Assembly: GCA_034766995.1 (NCBI GenBank)
Contig: CM068315.1
Location: 46,649,162 to 46,713,161, forward strand
Origin: Acanthacorydalis orientalis
Lineage: Eukaryota > Arthropoda > Insecta > Megaloptera > Corydalidae
Length of the DNA stretch: 64,000 nt
Direction: 5' to 3'
The position numbers were made by a program, and so were the translations under genes. Below the pieces are notes generated by a model, which was given only the letters and a program-made list of their open reading frames with translations, ran no database searches and was not told the origin of the DNA. Of this stretch, positions 37,751 through 53,592 are shown one piece after another. Positions within the stretch are counted from its first letter, which is position 1. Each line of letters starts with the position of its first letter.

Positions 37751-37787
37751 ATTCTCATCGATAAATTTATCGTTATCGAATGAGAAT
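37751..37787. repeat. imperfect inverted repeat
   Basis: attctcatcgataa is mirrored by ttatcgaatgagaat, with one extra base and an 8-base centre (atttatcg) that itself pairs with the arms. Not TA repeat. No gene is near: the next exon is 540 bases downstream. Confidence 0.75.
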
Positions 37788-38323
37788 GTCCGAGTGTAGT
37801 AAATATATATATATGTATATGTATATATGATGCTATATGTATACATACACAAGATACGTTATGTTAATTGTGTCTGTTGTAAACTAAAAACATGATATTT
37901 TATATAATAAAAATCAACAAATTCGAAGAAAAGTTTATTTTGTACAACTTCTATTTATGTTTTTTGTTTTTTATTTGACTTTTCGTTATACATTTATTTA
38001 TCTCTTTACTGTTTCAGTCCGCACAGGCGTAAAATGTTTTATTTTTAGTTATTTTTTAATATATTTTTATATAAAAACAAACTGTGATTGAATATACTTT
38101 TTTGTGAAATAAAATTTGTTGGACCATACTTAAATTTATATTGTTTTCAAATGCTTTTTATTTTTTTATTTTATTGTTTATTTATTTATAGTGATGGTAT
38201 AATTGTTTTAAGCGACTAGGTTTTCCATGGTTATATATAAAGGAGGTTTTAATTTATTTTATATTATTTTAAAGTAATATTTAATTTATTTTGTTTTATT
38301 TTAAAATCGATTATTTTTTACAG

Positions 38324-38601
38324 GATGGATTTATGAACTTCCACAAAATATTGTATATAAATCTTCCGATATTTTACAAGAAAATGAAATTAGTATTCGT
38401 TTTCAATGCGTGCAATGTGGAAAATATTACAAACGTAAACACCACTTGAAGCGTCATATTGATTTTGAATGTGGAAAAGAGCCAAAGTTTCAGTGTCCGT
38501 ATTGTTCGTTACGAACAAAACATAAGCACACGCTATCAAAACACATGCTTAAAATTCATGCCGGCAGCACAATGAAAACATACATTAAAGTGAAAAAATA
38601 A
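38324..38601 (+). CDS. lola: lola variable terminal exon (zinc-finger pair)
   Basis: Acceptor gattattttttacag ends at 38323; split codon ga, 91 codons, stop TAA. The lead of 27 residues begins WIYELPQNIVY. Finger 1 is C28, C31, H44, C49 (CGKYYKRKHHLKRHIDFECGKEP), close to the family consensus; finger 2 is C57, C60, H73, H78 (SLRTKHKHTLSKHMLKIH). A basic 13-residue tail follows (STMKTYIKVKK). AATAAA is at 38663-38668. The acceptor is 3.3 kb beyond the previous exon's stop, with two eroded remnants between. Confidence 0.94.
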
Positions 38602-38975
38602 TATACAGAGGTAGGGTGTTCAGAAGATAGTAATTTAATAAGTGAAATGAAATTCATATGTAAATAAAAATGTGCACTCTATAGTTTTTATTAAAAAATA
38701 TTAATTTTATTTAAACTGAAATTTACTGTATATTCACTGAATAAAATAAACACTGAAATTAATGATTTTTTAATTAAAAATTGCAGCGTTATGAACACAC
38801 ACACAAAAAATTGTAAAATATAATGAAATTTAGTAAAATTTATATTTTATTAATAAAATACAGTGATAATTAAATAGTATATCATACGTGAGAACTATTA
38901 TATTAAAATAAAATAAGAAGTCAATTATATTTTATGTTTTTTAAGTATTTCTTTAAAATGTTCATTTAATGTATT

Positions 38976-39029
<54 letters not shown>

Positions 39030-39437
39030 TTTATCGTATAATATATATATTATACGATAAACTTACAAAAACAAACTGTTTATGTAAAAAAAAGTATTAA
39101 TGGAATAAAACATGACAAATAATGGTTTTTAATATTCTGTAAAATTTCAGTAAATTTAATATTATTGAACTTTGCAATATAACGTTGAATGTAATACAAT
39201 GCACACTAGTCTTGTAAGGTAATCACCGTGGAGATTGAGACATAGTTTGTAAGGCTTCTGTTTTTAAATATTGTCTTTGTCTTTTTAGCTCGAATGTCAT
39301 TACAAGCAGGTGTTTTATTCAGTATCGTTAAAATGCACACACACGCTCCTATTACTCAATATGTATTATATTTTTGTAGTGAACTTCCGGTTTTACAAAA
39401 AATTATTGTTAACCATCTAATTTTTGTAATTATATAA

Positions 39438-39481
<44 letters not shown>

Positions 39482-39869
39482 GTATTATATAATTCAAGTG
39501 TACATTCATAGAGTATTAGAAACAGTTTTGAAAAAAATCCTTCATAAAAATAATACACAAATAAAAATGTTTTATTGACAACGCCTTCAGTAACATTAAA
39601 GAAATTAACATGTCGTATCGTATTATCGTAACAACTTTGTAGAAAAGTATTTTATGTACTGTTATTTCAGTCGATATATTTTTGTAGATTCCTGTCATTT
39701 TAAAATTTATATTTTAGTATTGTGTTTGATCAAGATTATTTGTTTATATTTATTTCACAAAGAGATCGACTTTTATACAGAAAATAGATGTATATTAAAT
39801 GATAGTAAATAAAATATGAATTTTTAGAATAAAAAAAATGTATTGTACTAATAGTTTCATTTTTTACAG
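38602..39869. other. interval between exons 38324 and 39870
   Basis: (TA)n at 38977-39026 joined to the palindrome at 39027, and (TA)n at 39440-39479. Confidence 0.65.
39027..39064. repeat. perfect 38-base palindrome
   Basis: aagtttatcgtataatata followed directly by its reverse complement, with no loop. It abuts a (TA)n array on its left (38977-39026), which may have seeded it. It could form a cruciform in DNA or a hairpin in RNA. Confidence 0.9.
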
Positions 39870-40105
39870 ATTTACCACATTTATCAATTAATCCTAACAA
39901 TCCAACAAGTCAAAACATCGATGCACAAAAATCCGAAGAGTATGTTTGTCCAACATGTTTTAAATATTATTCGAATTGGAAGAGTTTCAGGGCGCATGTT
40001 TACCGAAACTGTGACAGACAATCATTTTTGTGTGAATATTGTCAAAAGTGTTTCACCCGAAAACATTATTTAAAAAAACATATTATATTTGTTCATAAAA
40101 TTTAA
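39870..40105 (+). CDS. lola: lola variable terminal exon (zinc-finger pair)
   Basis: Acceptor cattttttacag ends at 39869; split codon at, 77 codons, stop TAA. The lead is polar and Asn/Pro-rich (SINPNNPTSQN). Finger 1 is C26, C29, H42, C47 (WKSFRAHVYRNC); finger 2 is C54, C57, H70, H75 (KCFTRKHYLKKH), followed by only two residues. AATAAA is at 40172-40177, 67 bases past the stop. Confidence 0.93.
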
Positions 40106-40973
40106 CATTAATTTTTATCAATTGTATTTAGACTTGTGTAACTGTTTATTATTGAATTGTTATTAAGTTAAAATAAAGACTATTTACAATTATTATTATA
40201 TATGTATTATATTTTGAATTACATACTTATTATGAAAAAAAGAGGAAACATTGAAAGTATGTGTTAAAAATGGGAAATATTATCATATTTTTTTATTTTA
40301 TGTGTATTTATTCGAATTCTTCTTTCATTTATTTATTTTTATAAATATAGAGAAAGTCGAGAAATATACATATTGCTACATATGGCTGAGAAAAAAGTTG
40401 TTGATTTAAAAAAGAAAAGTTTACATCCTGTTTACTTCAAAGCAAAAATTCAAAGTAATTAATACTAAATACCAATTCCATTTTCTTTTGAAATTTTCTT
40501 TAGAGGCTTTCCATTTTAAGCGGAGTGTTGAAGATGACTAATTCATAACTTAACAATGAGATATGTTGTAATACAAAAAATGCTATGCTTAATTTTTTTC
40601 TGATTATATAGAATATTAAAAATAACAAAGACTGCTTATATGCCAAGGTGAAGTTACTTTAAGATGATAATTATATAATATGATGTTAATTATATAAATA
40701 TAATATTAGAAAGAAACTGACTTTAAAAAATAGTAAGCATATCTTTTGTATGTTATTAAACGATAGAAATAAAATAGTAACAAAAATGACAGTTTTAATA
40801 CCTTTTATTACCATTTTTTCGTTATATAATAATTGTATAACTATAATACTTCTATAATTTTGAGTCCTGTTTTCTTCAATCTCAGAGAGTTATAATTTGC
40901 AGTCTGTGTATAAAAATAACAAATATAATTTACATTAAGAAATTGACGCATCTTACAAATTTAAATCGAATAG

Positions 40974-41025
<52 letters not shown>

Positions 41026-41148
41026 CAATGTAGACAGCAGATCAGTTACTCGTCTCGAAATTTTAATGGTTTCTCTAGGTTCTTCGTACATTAAAGTTTT
41101 CTATTCCCTTACTGTCATAATAACTTTAAATATAAGTATTGATTTCAG

Positions 41149-41231
<83 letters not shown>

Positions 41232-42113
41232 GTATTTTCTACTATGTATATGGACTTATAAAAATAATTAAACATAAAAGATATAATTAAAACCATTGTT
41301 TTTTGATTTATCAAACGATAAATAGTGGTATAAAAAAAGAGAAAATAGTGTAAAATGTATTTTTTTTCATTTATGACATAGTTTACAGTTTTTTTTCTTC
41401 ATCCGTAGGAGAGTGTTTAAACCTTATGAATAACTCTAAAGCCTTTTTTTAAATGAAAATAAATAATCAATTTAAATATATTTTTAATAAATGTTATTAC
41501 ACTTGTTGAATGAATATTAAATCATATTTTATTCCAAGAAAACGAGAATAATTTATTTATAAATTATCAATAAAAAAATAAGTGTATTTCGTCATTGTGA
41601 AAAAAGTGCACATTATGTTTATAAACTACTGAATAAATGTGATTGTTTTTAATTTCTTGTCTTAAAATGTTGTTTTACAATATTAAAGTCTAATTTATCG
41701 ATAATAATAATAAATTTTATAATACATATTTTATTGTAAATATTATTTGGCCAAATTAAACATCAGAAATCAATAAATTTAAGTTATTAAAAAAAACGTT
41801 TTATATTGTACAATTTACAATTAAATACTTAAGTATAAAGAGACTTAAATGTTATTTAATAATAACAAGTATAAAATTCTTTAAAGATTCATTGAAAAAA
41901 AATAATTAGTATTTAAAATCTTTAAAATTCAGTGATCTGAAAATCTTAAAACACAATCTTTGTATATTTTTCTTGATTTTGATTAAGAAAAATATATGAA
42001 AATAATCGACATATACTTGAAATATATTAATATTACAGAAAAATCTGTAGTTTTATTGATCCAACAGTAGTAAAGCAGGTTACATTTTTAACATAATCTT
42101 TATTATATTTCAG
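40106..42113. other. interval between exons 39870 and 42114
   Basis: Two TA arrays (40979, 41150). An AG at 41408 in lola phase opens only 14 codons with a single Cys. Nothing else seen. Confidence 0.6.
41150..41228. repeat. (TA)n microsatellite
   Basis: About 39 units; another of about 22 units is at 40979-41022. Confidence 0.95.
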
Positions 42114-42355
42114 GATCAAGTCAACTTTTTATTACTTCGTTTGAGAATGGACAGTCGAACTTAATGCTATGTGTGTATTCATGTAAATATTGCAGTAAAA
42201 CTTATACAAATATTCAGAGTTTACGATCACACATCTCAAGAAAATGTGAGAAACAAGAATTTTGTTGTACACTATGTCCAAAAAAGTTCAGAAGGAAATT
42301 TTCACTTAAAGAACATGTACTTTCTATACATAAAACTTCTGGACTGATTGTTTAA
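42114..42355 (+). CDS. lola: lola variable terminal exon (zinc-finger pair)
   Basis: Acceptor ttattatatttcag ends at 42113; split codon ga, 79 codons, stop TAA. Finger 1 is C23, C26, H39, C44 (SKTYTNIQSLRSHISRKC); finger 2 is C51, C54, H67, H72 (PKKFRRKFSLKEH) with an extra Cys50. It is the first of a run of exons whose finger 1 has a short uncharged residue before SLRSH/SLRAH and whose finger 2 reads F+RK(Y/F), seen again at 44953, 46859 and 49106. Confidence 0.93.
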
Positions 42356-42579
42356 ATTTTTTCTTACAGTTGTTATCAATGTACTATATTATCAGTAAAT
42401 TATTATTAATTGTACATTTTATTTATTCCTCATACATATTCTGTAGTTGTAAGTTGTTTTTATTCATTATTTATGAAAATTGAAAATACTCGTTTTGTGT
42501 CTGTCTGTTCAATAGATATATGTGATATGTAAAGTTTTAATTTTTTGAAAAAAAAGTAAATGTATGGCACAAAAGAAAT

Positions 42580-42640
<61 letters not shown>

Positions 42641-43349
42641 TTATATTAGACAAAACATCTGCGCAGTGAATACTAATTTGGAATTTGAAATTTCAACTGG
42701 AATTAGCTCAAAAATAATATGTATTTTTGAGTAAATAAATCAGATGGAATGTTAAAGGGGTTTTACAGTTATTCATACAATGTAATATTAATAAAGACTT
42801 TCAAATGATTAATGTTTGTATTTTTTTCTACTGATTTTTAACTGATTTTTTCAACTATAGGAATTCTTGATTGGTTCATATATTTGTATTACAATGCAAA
42901 TGCATGTTAAATATGTCCAGTCATTATTATAATTGAAAAATGTTATCATTTTATATAACATTTTTTATTTTGATTTCCGTTAGTATTTTATGTTAACACG
43001 CGGTGAACTAAAAAAAAAGTTTGATGGGATTTTTACAATCCACGAAGAATTAAATGAAATGTATTTTTGGTGGAATGTTTTTAGATATCAGTTTTTGCAT
43101 TAATACAATTGTTGTCAGTGTAAAAATTTGGAAACTGTGTAAAAAAGAATAGTATAATAATTGTTTGCTGTGATAATGTGTATTTAAAACTTGGTTGAAG
43201 TTCTATTTATTTTACTGTATTTTTCAATTTAAGTTATTATTAAAGTGCTGTTTGTTTTGTTGAAATGAGTGTTTGAAAGGCAACATATTTTTTAAAAAAT
43301 GTTTTTTTTTTATAGATACACGCATGTATATATAAATAGGTGTATTACA

Positions 43350-43441
<92 letters not shown>

Positions 43442-43887
43442 ATAAAGGAAAGGGGAGAAGGTACAAACCTTGTTGTGTAATTATAATAATAATAATAAGC
43501 GTTATTATTATTAAATGCAAATTTAAATGAACAATTGAACGATATGCGATTTATAATAAAATGTCTACATCAATATATACTATATTGTACAGTATTATTT
43601 GTGCGAAAAATTACATTTTAGTGTGACCTTCAATTTTGTAGACGAACAGGTAGTTAAAATTACGTTACAGCTGTACACTGACAACTGGTTTATTATGTTT
43701 CTATTTTAAGAATGCGCACGTGCTTCATAATTTACGGAAATGCTTTATGTAAAAAATGAACAATTCAGTGTTTCCTTTTATGTTTTCAATTGACGTCAAG
43801 TTTTAAATAACACGGATTTGTTTATTTGTATCATAAATTGTTTAAAGATCTTTTATTGTTAATAAATTCCATTTAAAGTACACACAC

Positions 43888-43940
<53 letters not shown>

Positions 43941-44952
43941 TGCAGAGTATGTTTTGATCTAATAAAAAATGTGATGAACAAAATTATTTAGAAATATCAA
44001 TGTACATGAATATACATTTTATGTTTACATATGTTTTTACAAAAAAAAATGTCATTTGTAATTCTCATTACTGCTGTTTTCCATCATATCATTTATAAAA
44101 GTATCAAATTCATTTTTTCTGTACTTTTAAATATTCCGAAATGGTAAATATATTTGAAAATAAATCTTCGTTATTCATTTGATCGTTCTTTTTTATATTA
44201 ATACTATTTTTGGTATTTTTTTTATAGTACATAATTATCAACTCCGTGTGTAAATAACTTATGTTTTCTTTATTCTTATAAATCAAAATATTTTTTTTGC
44301 CGTTAAGTGGGTAGTATGATAACCATCAGGGATTAGGAATACATCATGCTAATAATAATAACATATCGTTTATCTGTAACATTGAATAAAATAAATGACT
44401 ATTAATGTAACGAAAAATCATTTTTAAGCAATTCGTGGGATTTTTACTTTAAATAATTTAAGTTTATTTTCTCTGCGCTTATGTTAGATTGTAAATATAT
44501 TCCATTGAATCGATTATTTTTTTTTATATTCTTATATTTCAGTAAATATGGATACTTATGGTTATAAATTGTTTAATTTTTGTTTTGTATATATGTTCAG
44601 ACATTGATTTTGTGTTTGCTTTATTAATGTTCATATTATATTTATACTCTACATACTACAACAATATTTCATAATTTATCATTTTTTGAATCATTTTTTC
44701 ATTACTTTAAAGGTAGATGATTATTGTTTCGGTGTTAGAGTTCAGTTCAGTTTACATGTATGTTCTTAAAGTTTTGAAATTTGATAAATTTATTAGTCTG
44801 CGAAACTTGATGCATTCAATTATATTATTTCATTTATGTACTAATAGACTATAATTATAAATTTGATATCTACTTTTATAATGATTAGTTAGATACATAT
44901 TGCGAACATTTATTTGTAAGTAAATGTAATAAAAAAATTAATTTATTTTCAG
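42356..44952. other. interval between exons 42114 and 44953
   Basis: (TA)n at 42584-42638, (TA)(GA) at 43359, (TA)n at 43893-43935. No coding signal recognised. Confidence 0.65.
43359..43440. repeat. (TA)n(GA)n compound microsatellite
   Basis: About 28 TA units then about 13 GA units. Confidence 0.95.
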
Positions 44953-45233
44953 CATCGTTTTCATTTCTCGATATGAACTTATACCCGATGATTGCAGACA
45001 CAAGGAAATATAGAAGACGTATAAATCATCGAAAAATTACAAAAACGGTTGACGGAAAATATCAGTGCCCATACTGCAAGAAGACTAACAATACACTGGG
45101 CTCAATGCGTACACACATTAGTGCAGATTGTGTTTATTCCAATATATATACGTGTTCATTTTGTCAGAATTCGTTTAAACGTCGATATAACTTCAAACAA
45201 CATTTAAGAGTAGTGCATAATCAAATTTTATAA
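44953..45233 (+). CDS. lola: lola variable terminal exon (zinc-finger pair)
   Basis: Acceptor taatttattttcag ends at 44952; split codon ca, 92 codons, stop TAA. The lead of 37 residues is basic in its second half (RKYRRRINHRKITK). Finger 1 is C38, C41, H54, C59 in a serine/asparagine context (NNTLGSMRTH) without the usual aromatic residue after the second Cys; finger 2 is C67, C70, H83, H88 (CSFCQNSFKRRYNFKQH). Clearly related to the exon at 46859. AATAAA is at 45294-45299. Confidence 0.93.
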
Positions 45234-45632
45234 CTTGTAAATAGTAATTTGAAATGTTGTGTACTTATTTGATTTCATCATTGTTACAAATGAAATAAAA
45301 GTATAAACAGGAAAATCAATTCTTGTTTTATTTTCAATTTTCTCCCTGAAAATATTTAAAATATGATCTTGGTATTTATTATTTTTAATAGTTAGTTGTA
45401 TTAGTGACGATGAAGATATTTAACATCGAACATTTCACGTTTTAAATAATCATTATTTTTTATTAATTTGCCTAATTCTTGATGGAACGTTAAAAAATTG
45501 AGATTCGTATTAAAAAGAGATTTTAATGTTTTCAGAATTGATCAAAAAAAAAATATTATGGCGAATATTAACAAAAAATACTTAAAATTAAAATGAAGTT
45601 CAATAAATACTTTTATTTTACTTTCATTTTAG

Positions 45633-45720
45633 ATCCATATTTATCGGAATCAACTTTACTATATAAAGTGTCAGTTTTGTTACAAACTGGTCCTGATTAA
45701 AAAAAATGTTCAATTTTTAA
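45633..45720 (+). pseudogene. eroded lola exon with frameshift before finger 1
   Basis: A strong in-phase acceptor (ctttcattttag, ends 45632; split codon at) opens PYLSESTLLYK. One extra base at 45668 then throws the frame to TAA at 45698, while the shifted frame reads CQFCYKLVLIKKN, a first-finger start directly after YK. Beyond this no His pair or second finger is recognisable. It lies between the related exons at 44953 and 46859. Confidence 0.45.
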
Positions 45721-46334
45721 TACTATTTCTTATATTTATTTGTTTTACTTATGGTTTCTAATATCAAAATTCAGTTTATTATTTGTATATTTTTAGAACG
45801 GTTGTGATTCCCTTGAATGTAGTGTTTATTTTTATAAATTTACACTCATTTTTCTGATTTTGTATTTCTTGTTACATTTTATTTTTTTGTGTTATTTAGT
45901 TATAATTTTTTATTAGACACTTTTGCAGATATATATTTAAATTTTGTATACTCCACGTAATAAAATTGCACATCAGACACATTTGCATCTGATTCAAACT
46001 TATATTTTTTTATTAATTACTGTTGCAGTAATCAATAATTTATAATTTATTTATAAATTACATATAGAGTTTTCGTTTTATTTTTAAATAAACGCAATGT
46101 ATTATTTCACAGAGCGAAAAAATGTATAAATGCTTTTCAATAAGAGAAAGAAATACCAATTTCGTAATTACTTATGTATTTTTTCATGAAATTTAAAATT
46201 CGTTTTGTTTTATTTAATTTAATTTACCTTATACGAGAACAACTATTTTACGTCATTATTTGTTTGAATATTTCGAAGTTTTCTGTCACATGCAACAAGT
46301 TCAACAAATGATTTTTGCGTTAATTTAATAATCT

Positions 46335-46338
<4 letters not shown>

Positions 46339-46427
<89 letters not shown>

Positions 46428-46429
46428 TA

Positions 46430-46502
<73 letters not shown>
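46339..46502. repeat. compound (TA)n block
   Basis: Long TA runs interrupted by tgtctatgtcta and tatttata over 160 bases, followed within 200 bases by another block at 46697-46797. Confidence 0.95.
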
Positions 46503-46506
<4 letters not shown>

Positions 46507-46681
46507 GTTAGTTTTTAATGCATACTTTCAACTGTGTATTTTATGACTTTGTTTTAAAATAATTATATTAATTATTCTGGATTATTGAGTGCAATTAAGA
46601 ATTGAAAATTTTATCCTTTTCCATCCCGATGTATCCTAAAGTTTCATTTTCAATGTGTATTTATATATTTGAATTATGAAA

Positions 46682-46799
<118 letters not shown>

Positions 46800-46858
46800 G
46801 ATCATTAAGTATGTATATATAGAAAAATATCTTTTTAACAATATATATATTCTTTCAG

Positions 46859-47127
46859 GTGACATCTTTTGTATATTTAATGATTCTGGAAGGAGAAGAG
46901 AATATAGAAAACGTGTTAGAACATCTGAAATTGAAAAAACGCCAGATAATAAATTGAAATGTCCGTATTGCAACCATACATCAGTGACTATAAATTCATT
47001 AAGGAGTCATATGTCGAAAGATTGTATTCATTGTCCTGTTTATCCATGTTCATTTTGTAACGCGATGTTCAAGCGAAAATATAATTTAAATATGCATTTT
47101 ACAAGAATGCATTTAGCAAAACGTTAG
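46859..47127 (+). CDS. lola: lola variable terminal exon (paralogue of 44953)
   Basis: Acceptor atattctttcag ends at 46858; split codon gt, 88 codons, stop TAG. The lead carries GRRREYRKRVR, echoing the basic lead of the 44953 exon. Finger 1 is C34, C37, H50, C55 (NSLRSHMSKDC); finger 2 is C63, C66, H79, H84 (CSFCNAMFKRKYNLNMH). A dense block of (TA)n at 46697-46797 lies just before the tract, and the open frame running back through it is an artefact of TA repeats. AATAAA is at 47171-47176. Confidence 0.93.
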
Positions 47128-49105
47128 GATAGACTTATAGTAATTTTGTATATATGAAAGAATATGTTGAAATAAATATTGATTTTTTTTAAAGCAAACG
47201 AACAAAATGTGTTTTTGAGATAAATTTAAGGCTGTAAAATTAATGAAGGTTTCAGTGTAATAACTATGTAGTTTATTATGTATTGTCATTAAAGAAAATG
47301 TACAAAATTACAAGTGTTAATCGATTGTTGTTTTATGAAATAAAATAATTATATGATGGCAGTGAGTGACTATAGAAAGTAAACCATTTTTTCATTGAAG
47401 TGCACTTGTCTATATGTATTTATATAAACTTGTTTTATTTGTATGAGATGAGTCATAGAACATCTGTTCATCAATTGTAATAGTATGGTGAAATTATTGT
47501 TACATTTACATTCAGATATTTACCATTCGTTGACCGTTCGTATTTGTAATCAAGATTTTCATTTTTAATTTTAACTTATCGCGTTTCATTAAATATTTAT
47601 CATTTACATTTTTAACCATACAGATTGTGTTCAAATCTAGATACATTCGAATCAGAAAAAACTATATCAAAAATGTAATGATAAAAGTGTATGTATCTTT
47701 TGCGATGTTAATTTTTCAACACCAAACAAGTAATTGCATATTTTTGCTTTATACTTGGGATGATTATTATATTACGTTGTTTTCACCAAATCATGATACA
47801 AAAAATTAAGAAGTTTCATACACTTTTATTTTTATTATTTATAAGAATAATTCATTTCAAATATCCTAAAAAATACATAAATCTTTTTTATATTTCTGTG
47901 TCACAGTTTTTTATAGGGATAAAAATATATTGTATCGAATTTAAATTAAAATTTAAGTCAATGTTTATACATTTTACATATATACTAATTCATTTTCATC
48001 TATAAATTTATATAAATACTTTTTTTTGTTATTTGATTTCTATTTACATCAGCTACACAATGACAATAGCAATGATTTAAAGAAGATTTAAAATTCGGAA
48101 AGACTCAAGAATTATTAATGTTACAGAATATATAATGTTTTCATAATTGTCATTAATCAGGTTTTACAACATTAAATATTCTGTTTTCTTAAATTTAATA
48201 ATTTTTAATTTGGAAATCAATTTAATCGATGATATGAATAAACACAGCACAATTGGATTTCTACAAATTTTTCATATTTCAAAGTATATAAATTTTTTCA
48301 CTGTAAAAAAAATGATAATTGGCCACAATTTATTTATGAAAGAAATTGAAGTTTAAGTCCTTTAGACGTTCTATAAGCAAAACACCGCCAATGTTAAATA
48401 CTTTTTGAAATATGGGAAAATATCTGTCTTTTTTAAGTGTGAAAAAACTTATGAATAATATTCATTTTTCATCATTATTTGAATGAAATTATTCAATAAA
48501 AACGTAACAGTATAGTATGAATTGTTAGTTTTTTCTATTCTTTTTTTATTTTTCATTAATAAATATTTTAAAATCATTTGAAGTACTTTACTATTCTTAC
48601 GATATATGTATATGTTAGTGTGCATAAATGTGATTGAAATTATTTAATTATTTTTGTATTATTTTTATTTGTTATTGTATGATTTATTTTCTTGAAGTAT
48701 GTTGTTTCATTATATGTTACATAAATCATATCTAAATAGACTCATCTAATTACAAATGATACATAAATGTTGAAGTTATGTATCTTTATTTATTTATTTT
48801 ATTAGGTATGTGGAATTAAATATATAGTGTTGTATTTGTATAAAATTTATATAAAAGAATATATAATTTCCTTTTTGTTTTAAAATCCTCTTATTATTAA
48901 AAACCTCGATTATCCTCAAGCAATATAATCGAATATCCTTAGTTTCATATTTATTTCTATTTTTGTTATAACTTTGAAAAGTTTTTTATTATCAGTCAAA
49001 AATCATTATCAATCAATACAGAATTAAAACAATACTCTCGTTGTTTCGGTTGATTATTTTTTGGATGTCCATTGATGATATACTTTTAAGAAATGTATTT
49101 TGCAG
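47128..49105. other. interval between exons 46859 and 49106
   Basis: No long microsatellite. Open frames at 47627-48356 are hydrophobic AT-derived strings without recognised domains. A weak remnant lies at 48431. Confidence 0.6.
48431..48492 (+). pseudogene. possible eroded lola finger
   Basis: FKCEKTYE is read before a TAA, and after a one-base shift HHYLNE follows at the distance of the finger 1 His. Upstream, CLF could hold the first Cys after another indel. No acceptor. Weak. Confidence 0.22.
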
Positions 49106-49383
49106 GTTATTCAATGCTTCTGGACCCTCGATTGTTCGCTGTTAAACAAGAACACACCCGTGCAAAATTAAGTCACTTATTAAAACATGCCGCACGGACA
49201 ATCGAAGACAAAATCATTTGTCCACAATGTGGACGAGAATTTAAAAACATAAATTCATTACGTGCACATTTGTCGCAAGACTGTGGTAAGGAAGCCAAAT
49301 ACGCGTGTATTGTATGTTCGTCACAATTCAAAAGGAAGTACCATTTACAACAACATTACGCTGTACACAGGAGAACGCACTAA
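49106..49383 (+). CDS. lola: lola variable terminal exon (zinc-finger pair)
   Basis: Acceptor gtattttgcag ends at 49105; its pyrimidine tract is short compared with the others. Split codon gt, 91 codons, stop TAA. The lead of 37 residues includes a possible helix (HTRAKLSHLLKHAARTIEDK). Finger 1 is C38, C41, H54, C59 (REFKNINSLRAHLSQDCGKEA); finger 2 is C67, C70, H83, H87 (SSQFKRKYHLQQHYAVH), a tight H-x3-H. AATAAA is at 49476-49481. Confidence 0.93.
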
Positions 49384-52094
<2,711 letters not shown>

Positions 52095-52330
52095 AATTCT
52101 ATTCATACTACAATATCTGTCCTAAATGTTTCAAGAAATTCAAGAATATCAATTCTTTAAACAGTCATATTTATCAGACATGCGGCAAAACTTCCAGATA
52201 TCCATGCCCAATTTGTTCAATGAAATTTTTACGAACGTATAATTTGAAACGACATATTTTAAATAGGCACGGTCGTGATTTGAATTTGGACTCATTGAAA
52301 TTTAATGACATCAAAAAAATCGATGACTGA
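52095..52330 (+). CDS. lola: lola variable terminal exon with acidic tail
   Basis: Acceptor tactactgtttcag ends at 52094; split codon aa, 77 codons, stop TGA. Short lead: finger 1 is C8, C11, H24, C29 (KKFKNINSLNSHIYQTCGK), very like finger 1 of the 49106 exon; finger 2 is C37, C40, H53, H58 (KFLRTYNLKRH). A 19-residue tail is acidic (LNLDSLKFNDIKKIDD). The split codon aa rules out T as the last base of the upstream exon. AATAAA is at 52439-52444. Confidence 0.92.
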
Positions 52331-53514
52331 TACGTTGTTTGTAATTAATTTTGTTATAGAAATATTTTCAATCGTGCATTTTCATTTTTTGGAATGGGAA
52401 ATATTTGAGAATTTCATAAGGCAAAATAAGTAATTGAAAATAAACATTCTTAAACTGCATAGTTTTTTTTATATATAATTTAATTATTATATTTTATGTG
52501 TATTTATCGAAACTTGATATTTTTAATTAATAAAGATCAATATAAAATAAGCGTTAAACTTTATAACGTTGATTAATAAATATACCATAATTACTATAAT
52601 TGTTAGTTGGCTTCATGTGTTAAGTAAGATTTCATTTATTATTGATTGAGTCTATAGCTACATAATACTGATAATTATGTTTAAACAAAATTTGAAGATA
52701 ACAGTTAAAGAGAACATGTTGATACCCGCATTTTTATTTATTTATTATATTTTTTAAATATTAATGAAATTCCACAAATAAGTTACAAGAAATTTTATTC
52801 ATTATTTTAAATATAATTGTTATTCGACAAAATATCTTCGAATCTTCTTTGTTCGTATGTGTTTGTTTTTTAAAAAGAAATAAAAATAAAATCGAGAGAA
52901 CGAAAGACAAACTAATTTTTAACTTTTTAAAAACTGCTTGTTTCAGAATTTGAATAAATTGAAATCTATTTCCATAAATGAAAATGTAAACTTTTCATAA
53001 ACTATAACTTTATAATGTTTGATTATATTGGCACATTAATTTTGATACACGTTAATAAAGTATATATCTATGATATTTTATTAAAACAAAATATATTTAA
53101 AGTTAGTTTCGTAATTCTAAGTATCAAGAAATATAAATTCTGTTTATTCAAATTGTATAGTTTTATACTGTCCATTGTATAAAATAAAATATTTTTATAC
53201 CAAATGATCAAAACGAACTTTTTTATTATTCAATAAAATTTTAATTAAAGGAAAATATATTTTAATATTGTATTTAGAAAAAAATCATTTATATCAGATT
53301 TAATTACCCATTTATTTATTTATATAGTTGTTTACAAACAATAAATATTTCATTTTGTATTTAGTGACATTTTTCAGTTTATTTTTATTTTCTAAATAAA
53401 TCAGTTCATTTATTGTAATTATAACCAAAAAAATAATATGAATAAATACTAATAATAGAAGTCTGTACAGAAATTAAAATATTTGTGAGAAATTAAGTGT
53501 GAAATTTAAAAATT

Positions 53515-53592
<78 letters not shown>

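Larger units (their letters stand above)
35020..38323. other. interval between exons 34751 and 38324
   Basis: Remnants at 35428 and 36565, (TA)n with TATG at 35728-35825, a (CA)n at 36090-36111 and the inverted repeat at 37751. Confidence 0.6.

Noticed and set aside
41409..41460. Possible exon after an AG in lola phase
   Set aside because: Fourteen codons with one Cys and a stop; no finger spacing.
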